A DNA stretch of 10,608 nt. Source: Planctomycetota bacterium (GTDB lineage Bacteria > Planctomycetota > PUPC01 > DSUN01). The notes under the pieces were generated by a model that saw only the letters and a program-made list of their open reading frames with translations, did no database searches and was not told the origin of the DNA. A program made the translations under genes and the position numbers. Location: the NCBI GenBank assembly GCA_016872875.1, contig VGYW01000293.1, positions 1 through 10,608 on the forward strand. The letters are read 5' to 3'. Positions 6,004-10,608 of the stretch are shown here, one piece after another (position 1 is the stretch's first letter; every line of letters starts with the position of its first letter).

Positions 6004-8355
6004 TCATACTTTGCCCTTCGCCTTCTTCTCGGTGTCCTCCGTGGCCAGGGCGCGGACGTCGTCCACGCTCTCCTTGTCCTTGGTGAGCTGGGTCTGGATT
6101 TTGACCATCTTGGCGTAGAGGCCGTCGCGTGCGAGGAGGTCCTCGTGGGTGCCGACCTCGACGATTTTGCCCTCCTCGAAGACCAGGATGCGGTCGGCGT
6201 TGCGGAGCGTGGAGAGGCGGTGCGCGATTGCGATGGTGGTGCGGCCCTTCGTCAGGGCATCCAGGGCCTTCTGTATCTCCCGCTCGGTCACTGTGTCAAC
6301 GTTGGAGGTGGCTTCGTCGAGTATGAGGATTTTGGGATTGAAGAGGAGCGCGCGCGCGATGGAGATGCGCTGCCGCTCGCCGCCGGAGAGCCCCGCGCCG
6401 CGCTCGCCCAGGCGCGTGTCGTAGCCGTCATGCATGCGGACGATGAAGTCGTGGGCGTTCGCGGCCTTGGAGGCCTCGAAGATTTCCTCCACCGTGGCCT
6501 CGGGGCGGCCGTAGGCGATGTTCTCCATGATGGTGCCGGTGAAGAGCTGGGCGTCCTGGAGCACCAGGCCGATCTGGCTGCGGAGCGAGTTGAGCTTGAT
6601 CTTCCGCAGGTCGGCCCCGTCAATCAGGATGCGCCCCTCGGTCGGGTCGTAGAAGCGGCACAGGAGGTTGACGAAGGAGGTCTTGCCCGAGCCGCTCTGG
6701 CCCACGATGCCGATCATCTCGCCGGGCCGTATCTCGGCGTCTATGCCCTTGAGGACGGGGACGTGGGGGTCATAGCCGAAGACCACGCCCTCGAACTTGA
6801 TGGCGCCGCGCATGTCGAGGTTCACCGCGTCGGGCGCCTCCTGAATCTCAGGCTCAGTGTCGAGCACCTCGAACACCCGGTTGGCCTGGGTGGTGAACGA
6901 GGTGAGCCACTGGCTGAGGGACATGAGGGTGTTGAGCGGGCCGTAGAACATGCCCAGGTAGGCGAAGAAGGCCATGAGCTTGCCGAGGGTGAAGCCCTCG
7001 CGCCCCTCGAGGATGTAGCGCCCGCCGACGAACCAGACGATCAGCCCGCCCAGGCTGAAGACGAACCCCGCGATGGGATAGAAGGTGGTGGACGACATGT
7101 CCACCCCGAGCCGCGCGCCGCGCAGCCGGTCGCAGTAGCCGCGCAGGCGGTCGAACTCTTTCCCCTCCTGGGCGAATGCCTTGACGACCCGCACGCCGGA
7201 GAGCGCCGCGAACAGCACGTTGGCGATCTTCGAACGGCTGTCCCAATACCGGTAGTGCCTCGGAAGGATGTAGCGCCAGAAGACGTAGGTGGACCCCAGG
7301 ACGAATGGGGCCGGGATCAGCACCAGGAGGGCCAGGTGGGTGTTCTTGGCGAAGAGCACGGCCAGGACCCCCACGAGCACCAGGATGTTGAGAAGGAAGC
7401 CGCTGGTGAGCTGCCAGATGAAGCCCTGGAGGTCCTCGACGTCGTGGGCCACGCGAGTCATCAGCGTGCCCACCTGGTTCTTGTCGTAGTATCGGACGGA
7501 GAGGGACTGGAGGTGCTGGTAGACGCGCAGGCGCATGTCGTAGCTGATGCGGGTTCCGATGATGGTGGAGAGCCGCCCCTTGAGGATGCCGACGACGATC
7601 TGGCAGATGGAGGCGGAGGCCAGGCACAGGACGAGGAGCAGGAGGCACTGGAGGTCGCTCCGCGCGCCGAACTCTGTGGCGAGCCACTGGAGCCACTGCG
7701 GGCGCGGCTGACGCTTCTCGCCCGTCGCCAGCACGCTGTCAACGAGCGTCTGCGTGAGCTCGGGCGGCACGAAGTTCAAGCCGATGGTGATGACGACGAG
7801 CGCGACGGCCCCCAGGGCGTAGGGCCAGTAGGGGAGCATGAGCTTGAAGAAGCGGCCGAAGACGTGGCGCTTGGAGATGCACCGCGGGCAGGCGGACGTC
7901 CCCTCCGGCAGCATCTTCTTGCACTTCAGGCAGCGGCGTATGTCCGCGTCGTCCGCCGGCGTGCACACCAGCGGCCCCCCCCGCAGCATCGTCCGCAGCT
8001 TGCTCGCCGCCTTGGTGAACTTCCCGGCCTGCGCGTTGGAGAAGCGGATGACGTTCACCCACCCGTCGGCCGTCTTCACCTGGAGGAAGCCGCTGCCCAC
8101 GCGCGCGTCGGCCTGGGCCGCCGTGATCTCCTTCACCGCGAAGCTCGGGCCGGGCTGCGCTCCGTCCCCGTCCAGGGCGAACGACGCCACCCGCTCCCCG
8201 GTTATCACCAGCCAGTGTTCGGCATAGTTCCCCTGAAAGTCCAGGTCCGAATCCGTCGCGAGCAACACCTTGTCCTTCGGGATGCCCTGCGCCACGAGCG
8301 CCACATTCAGCGGGGGCGGCATCGCCCGGAGGAGACTGCACACGTCTTCAGCCAT
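6004..8355 (-). CDS. ABC exporter (fused membrane and ATPase domains) with N-terminal PH-like domain and zinc ribbon
   Basis: From ATG 8355 the product is 783 aa, longer than the usual 580-600 aa half-exporter by an N-terminal region. Residues about 28-125 look like a mixed beta domain (KVLLATDSDLDF, EHWLVITGERVASF), reminiscent of bacterial PH-like domains. Cys142, Cys145, Cys156 and Cys159 (CLKC, CPRC) form a short zinc ribbon. Six likely membrane helices lie at about 176-196, 235-257, 318-336, 340-361, 425-445 and 456-475. The ATPase part has Walker A GQSGSGKT (552-559), Q-loop Gln600, signature LSGGE (656-660), Walker B ILILDE (676-681) and switch His712, so it should be active as a dimer. 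This architecture next to DUF1854 matches transporters annotated elsewhere as cyanophycin-metabolism-associated; the substrate is unknown. The frame continues upstream to 8472, but its sequence there looks non-domain-like. Only a weak AGGG precedes the ATG. Confidence 0.92.
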   Translation of the reverse strand: MAEDVCSLLRAMPPPLNVALVAQGIPKDKVLLATDSDLDFQGNYAEHWLVITGERVASFALDGDGAQPGPSFAVKEITAAQADARVGSGFLQVKTADGWVNVIRFSNAQAGKFTKAASKLRTMLRGGPLVCTPADDADIRRCLKCKKMLPEGTSACPRCISKRHVFGRFFKLMLPYWPYALGAVALVVITIGLNFVPPELTQTLVDSVLATGEKRQPRPQWLQWLATEFGARSDLQCLLLLVLCLASASICQIVVGILKGRLSTIIGTRISYDMRLRVYQHLQSLSVRYYDKNQVGTLMTRVAHDVEDLQGFIWQLTSGFLLNILVLVGVLAVLFAKNTHLALLVLIPAPFVLGSTYVFWRYILPRHYRYWDSRSKIANVLFAALSGVRVVKAFAQEGKEFDRLRGYCDRLRGARLGVDMSSTTFYPIAGFVFSLGGLIVWFVGGRYILEGREGFTLGKLMAFFAYLGMFYGPLNTLMSLSQWLTSFTTQANRVFEVLDTEPEIQEAPDAVNLDMRGAIKFEGVVFGYDPHVPVLKGIDAEIRPGEMIGIVGQSGSGKTSFVNLLCRFYDPTEGRILIDGADLRKIKLNSLRSQIGLVLQDAQLFTGTIMENIAYGRPEATVEEIFEASKAANAHDFIVRMHDGYDTRLGERGAGLSGGERQRISIARALLFNPKILILDEATSNVDTVTEREIQKALDALTKGRTTIAIAHRLSTLRNADRILVFEEGKIVEVGTHEDLLARDGLYAKMVKIQTQLTKDKESVDDVRALATEDTEKKAKGKV

Positions 8356-8535
8356 TTGGCCCTGTCCAACGAGCGAAACGCCCCCACAACCCGGGGCGGG
8401 GAGGTTCTCTTTGCCATGCGACGCGCGGCCCCGAAGGCGAGCCGCCCATTCCATTGTCATGTTTTCCCGCAATTATGCAAGTTCAGGGCATAACCGCACT
8501 GCGGCCTCCCCATCCTGGTGAACCCTTCTTTCCTC

Positions 8536-8625
8536 ATCGTCCTCGTCCCTCGTCCTCGTCCTCGATCCTCTTGACCCGGGGGGAGGAGTCGAGGACGAGG
8601 GACGAGGACGAGGGACGAGGACGAT
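8536..8625. repeat. Inverted tandem-repeat hairpin, CCTCGTC units with unequal arms
   Basis: The left arm 8536-8565 starts ATCGTCCTCGTCCCTCGTCC. The right arm 8589-8625, read on the minus strand, begins with the same 26 bases and ends with the same TCCTCGA, but has seven extra bases. The arms thus differ by one repeat unit. The 23-base centre contains CCTC/GAGG, which can pair. The unit is shared with the repeat inside the first gene (61-157). It lies between divergent genes, so it cannot be a terminator for either. Confidence 0.88.
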
Positions 8626-8650
8626 TGAAGAGGGGAGGGGCACAACCGCC

Positions 8651-8679
8651 TTGAAGCGCGGGGCTGATTGGCGTACCCT
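8651..8679 (+). promoter_or_regulatory. Weak candidate promoter for the decarboxylase gene
   Basis: TTGAAG (8651-8656) and TACCCT (8674-8679) are separated by 17 bases, 37 bases before ATG 8716. The -35 box is fair (4/6) and the -10 box poor (3/6). Only the position speaks for it. Confidence 0.25.
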
Positions 8680-8715
8680 GAACGTGAGGGAGGGCACTAC
8701 TCAGGGGGTCGGCAG

Positions 8716-10353
8716 ATGGCGCGGGCGAGCACTGTCGGCGGCTACCTCGTTCAGCGGCTCGAGGAGGCGGGGCTGAGGCACGTGTTCGGGATACCGGGGG
8801 ACTACGTGCTGCGGTTCTATGATCTGCTGGAGGCGAGCCGCATGGGGGTGGTGGGGACGTGCTCCGAGGCGGGGGCGGCGTTCGCGGCCGACGCCTACGC
8901 GCGGGTGAACGGCCTGGGCGCCATCTGCATCACCTACTGCGTGGGGGGCCTCAACACGATCAACGCGGTGGCCGAGGCCTACGCCGAGAAGTCGCCCGTC
9001 ATCGTCATCAGCGGGGCGCCGGGGCTCCGCGAGCGCGTCCGCTCCCCACTCCTCCACCACCGGGTGCGCGACTTCAACACCCAGAAGCTCATCTTCGAAC
9101 AGGTCACTGTGGCCTCCGCCTGCCTTGAGGACGCTGCGCGGGCGGGGCAGCAGATTGACGAGGCCATCGCGGCCTGTCACCGCCACAAGCGCCCGGTCTA
9201 CCTTGAGCTCCCGCGCGACATGGTTGACCAGCCCTGCGCCGCCCCCGCGCCCCTCGCGGCGCAGCCCGAGCGGAGCGACCCCGCCGCCCTGCGCGAGGCC
9301 CTGGCCGAGGCCGCGGCCATGGTGCGGGCAGCCAGGCGCCCAGTCATCCTCGCGGGCGTCGAGCTCCACCGCTTCGGCCTCCAGGAGACCCTCGTGCGGC
9401 TGGTGGAGCGGACCGGCTACCCCGTGGCCGCCACGCTGCTGGGCAAGTCGGTCATCTCCGAAATCCACCCCCAGTACCTCGGCATCTACGAGGGCGGCAT
9501 GGGCCGCGACGACGTGCGCCGAGCCGTCGAGGGCGCCGACGCCGTGCTCATCCTGGGCGCCTTCCTCACCGACATTGACCTCGGCGTGTTCACGGCCCAC
9601 CTGGACGTCGGCCGCGCCATCCACGCGACCTCCGAGCGGATCGCCATCAGGCACCACCACTTCGAGGACATCACCCTGCGCGACTTCCTTCACGGCCTCC
9701 TCCGCGCGCCGATTGGGCCGCGGAGGAGGGTCGCGGTGGCGCCGAAGCAGCCGCCCAGGCCATTCCGCATCCAGCGCAACCGCCGAGTCACGGTGCGGCG
9801 CTTCTTCGCTCGCCTCAACGATTTCCTGGAGGACAACTTCGCCGTCGTGTGCGACCCGGGCGACAGCCTGTTCGGCGCGGCCGACCTCACGATTCACCGC
9901 AAGACCGAGTTCCTCAGTCCCGCCTACTACACCTCGATGGGCTTCGCCGTGCCCGCCGCGCTCGGAGCTCAGATCGGCAAGCGGCGCCTGCGGCCAATCG
10001 TCCTCGTCGGCGACGGGGCGTTCCAGATGACCGGGCAGGAGCTGTCCACCATCGCCCGCTTCGGCCTCAACCCCATCGTCATCGTCCTTAACAACAAGGG
10101 CTACACCACCGAGCGCTACATCAACGACGGCCCCTACAACGACATCCCGAACTGGTCCTACCACGAGATGCCGCGGCTCCTGGGCGCGGGCTGGGGCTGC
10201 GAGGTGCGCACCGAGGGCGACCTCGAGGCCGCCCTCGCCCGCGCCCGCGCCAACACCCGCAGCTTCTCCCTCATCAACCTCCACCTCGACCCCTACGACC
10301 GCTCCGAGGCCCTCAAGCGCCTGGGCCGCAGCCTGGGCCGCCAGATCCGCTAG
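8716..10353 (+). CDS. Thiamine-diphosphate 2-oxo acid decarboxylase (pyruvate/indolepyruvate decarboxylase type)
   Basis: From ATG 8716 (GGGGG about eight bases before it) the product is 545 aa, the family norm; a TTG at 8668 would add 16 residues without domain character. It removes CO2 from a 2-oxo acid to give an aldehyde. The N-terminal Pyr domain has GDY (Asp29) and CSEAGAAFAADAYAR with Glu51, the residue that activates the cofactor. His114-His115 correspond to the HH pair of pyruvate decarboxylase. The C-terminal PP domain has GDG (432-434) and NN (459-460) of the ThDP/Mg motif, then GYTTERYINDGPYNDIPNW, with Glu466 matching the second catalytic Glu. All five residues that mark decarboxylases (Asp, Glu, His, His, Glu) are present, which argues against an acetolactate synthase or oxidase. 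Pyruvate, indolepyruvate, phenylpyruvate or branched-chain oxo acids are all possible substrates. The gene stands alone and divergent; a repeat array begins at its stop codon. Confidence 0.93.
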   Translation: MARASTVGGYLVQRLEEAGLRHVFGIPGDYVLRFYDLLEASRMGVVGTCSEAGAAFAADAYARVNGLGAICITYCVGGLNTINAVAEAYAEKSPVIVISGAPGLRERVRSPLLHHRVRDFNTQKLIFEQVTVASACLEDAARAGQQIDEAIAACHRHKRPVYLELPRDMVDQPCAAPAPLAAQPERSDPAALREALAEAAAMVRAARRPVILAGVELHRFGLQETLVRLVERTGYPVAATLLGKSVISEIHPQYLGIYEGGMGRDDVRRAVEGADAVLILGAFLTDIDLGVFTAHLDVGRAIHATSERIAIRHHHFEDITLRDFLHGLLRAPIGPRRRVAVAPKQPPRPFRIQRNRRVTVRRFFARLNDFLEDNFAVVCDPGDSLFGAADLTIHRKTEFLSPAYYTSMGFAVPAALGAQIGKRRLRPIVLVGDGAFQMTGQELSTIARFGLNPIVIVLNNKGYTTERYINDGPYNDIPNWSYHEMPRLLGAGWGCEVRTEGDLEAALARARANTRSFSLINLHLDPYDRSEALKRLGRSLGRQIR

Positions 10354-10608
10354 CTTTGGAGTGCGGCAACGCAGTTGCCGCTTTGGATGTTGGCGAAGCC
10401 TGCTTTGGAGTGCGGCAACGCAGTTGCCGCTTTGGTTTCCCGCGAAGCGGGCTTTGGAGTGCGGTAACGCAGTTACCGCTTTGCATCCCAGCGGAGCGGT
10501 CAGTACACTGTGGCGAACGGCGGGGAAGATCGCTCCGCGAATATCCAAAGCGGTGACTTCGTCGCCGCACTCCAAACAGGGTGCTTTGGAGTGCGGCAAC
10601 GCAGTTGC
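10353..10608. repeat. Array of TTTGGAGTGCGG hairpin repeats (REP/BIME-like), runs off the window
   Basis: Copies start at 10353, 10402 and 10451, an exact 49-base pitch, with an inverted copy at 10545-10576 and a direct copy from 10583 cut by the window end. Each direct copy is GCTTTGGAGT, then a stem-loop (GCGGCAAC-GCA-GTTGCCGC, or GCGGTAAC-GCA-GTTACCGC in the third), then TTTG. The 15-base spacers after copies 1 and 2 hold a second small hairpin (GGC-GAA-GCC; CCCGC-GAA-GCGGG). Around the inversion, GCGGAGCG (10491-10498) is mirrored by CGCTCCGC (10531-10538). The first copy begins on the last base of the decarboxylase stop codon. No T-run follows any stem. No transposase or REP-associated tyrosine transposase gene is in view. 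Confidence 0.9.

Larger units (their letters stand above)
8356..8715. other. Divergent intergenic region between ABC exporter and decarboxylase
   Basis: These 360 bases must carry promoters for both flanking genes. The centre is taken up by the CCTCGTC-type inverted repeat (8536-8625). CCGCACTGCGG at about 8496-8506 is a small palindrome. An AT-rich patch at about 8470-8482 could hold a minus-strand -10 (CATAAT), but no good -35 accompanies it. No gene is supported here. Confidence 0.6.

Noticed and set aside
5359..8355. Cyanophycin biosynthesis locus
   Set aside because: Only the associated ABC/DUF1854 pair is present; no cyanophycin synthetase, cyanophycinase or aspartyl peptidase gene is in the window.
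8356..8472. N-terminal extension of the ABC exporter
   Set aside because: The 39 extra residues have no domain character, and ATG 8355 starts a sensible protein. The extension remains possible but unsupported.
4426..8493. 4-kb open frame on the + strand (1355 codons)
   Set aside because: It lies opposite moxR, DUF1854 and the ABC gene, runs through two intergenic regions, and its translation is Val/Ala/Glu/Asp/His-rich without any domain. It is a by-product of high GC.
8701..10599. Long open frame on the - strand opposite the decarboxylase
   Set aside because: It continues through the repeat array and has shadow-type composition; the + strand frame has a full enzyme domain set.
10353..10608. 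CRISPR array
   Set aside because: The regularly spaced copies are at 49 bases, but the gaps are only about 15 bases, are themselves hairpins, and one copy is inverted. No cas gene is present.

Overview
The window is GC-rich bacterial DNA with seven supported protein genes, no RNA gene, no transposase and no CRISPR array. The gene content and the heavy load of hairpin repeats between genes suggest an environmental, Planctomycetota-like or related PVC/FCB-type bacterium, probably a metagenome-assembled genome. This placement is inference: no marker gene is present.

Layout. (1) 1-1296, + strand: a possible tail of an upstream gene, then a secreted all-helical protein of unknown function whose N-terminus is encoded by a CT-rich microrepeat. 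(2) 1297-1503: a short convergent gap with a degenerate copy of a hairpin repeat. (3) 1504-5277, - strand: in transcription order a MoxR-type AAA+ ATPase, a DUF58 membrane protein and a membrane-anchored beta-helix protein, with a consensus sigma70-type promoter (TTGACA-17-TATAAT) ahead of moxR. (4) 5359-8355, - strand: an ABC exporter with an unusual N-terminal domain and zinc ribbon, followed by a DUF1854 protein. This pair is known beside cyanophycin genes in other bacteria, but no cyanophycin gene is in the window. (5) 8356-8715: a divergent intergenic region with a microrepeat hairpin. (6) 8716-10353, + strand: a thiamine-diphosphate 2-oxo acid decarboxylase of the pyruvate/indolepyruvate decarboxylase type, with all five expected catalytic residues. 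(7) 10353-10608: an array of hairpin repeats running off the end.

How the genes work together. MoxR and DUF58 form a known chaperone/adaptor-like pair acting at the membrane on envelope or secreted partners, and the beta-helix protein downstream may be such a partner. The ABC exporter and DUF1854 protein are a second, probably co-transcribed unit. The decarboxylase stands alone and divergent.

The most unusual content is in the intergenic DNA. Two repeat styles occur: (i) inverted pairs of short tandem repeats with different units (GTGGTCCCT-type, GGATGAAT-type, CCTCGTC-type) at gene boundaries; (ii) REP/BIME-like composites of small hairpins, many closed by a C-GNA-G triloop (GAA, GCA, GGA), arranged in mirror symmetry or at an exact 49-nt pitch, with compensatory stem changes between copies. 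No enzyme that would mobilise them is in the window.
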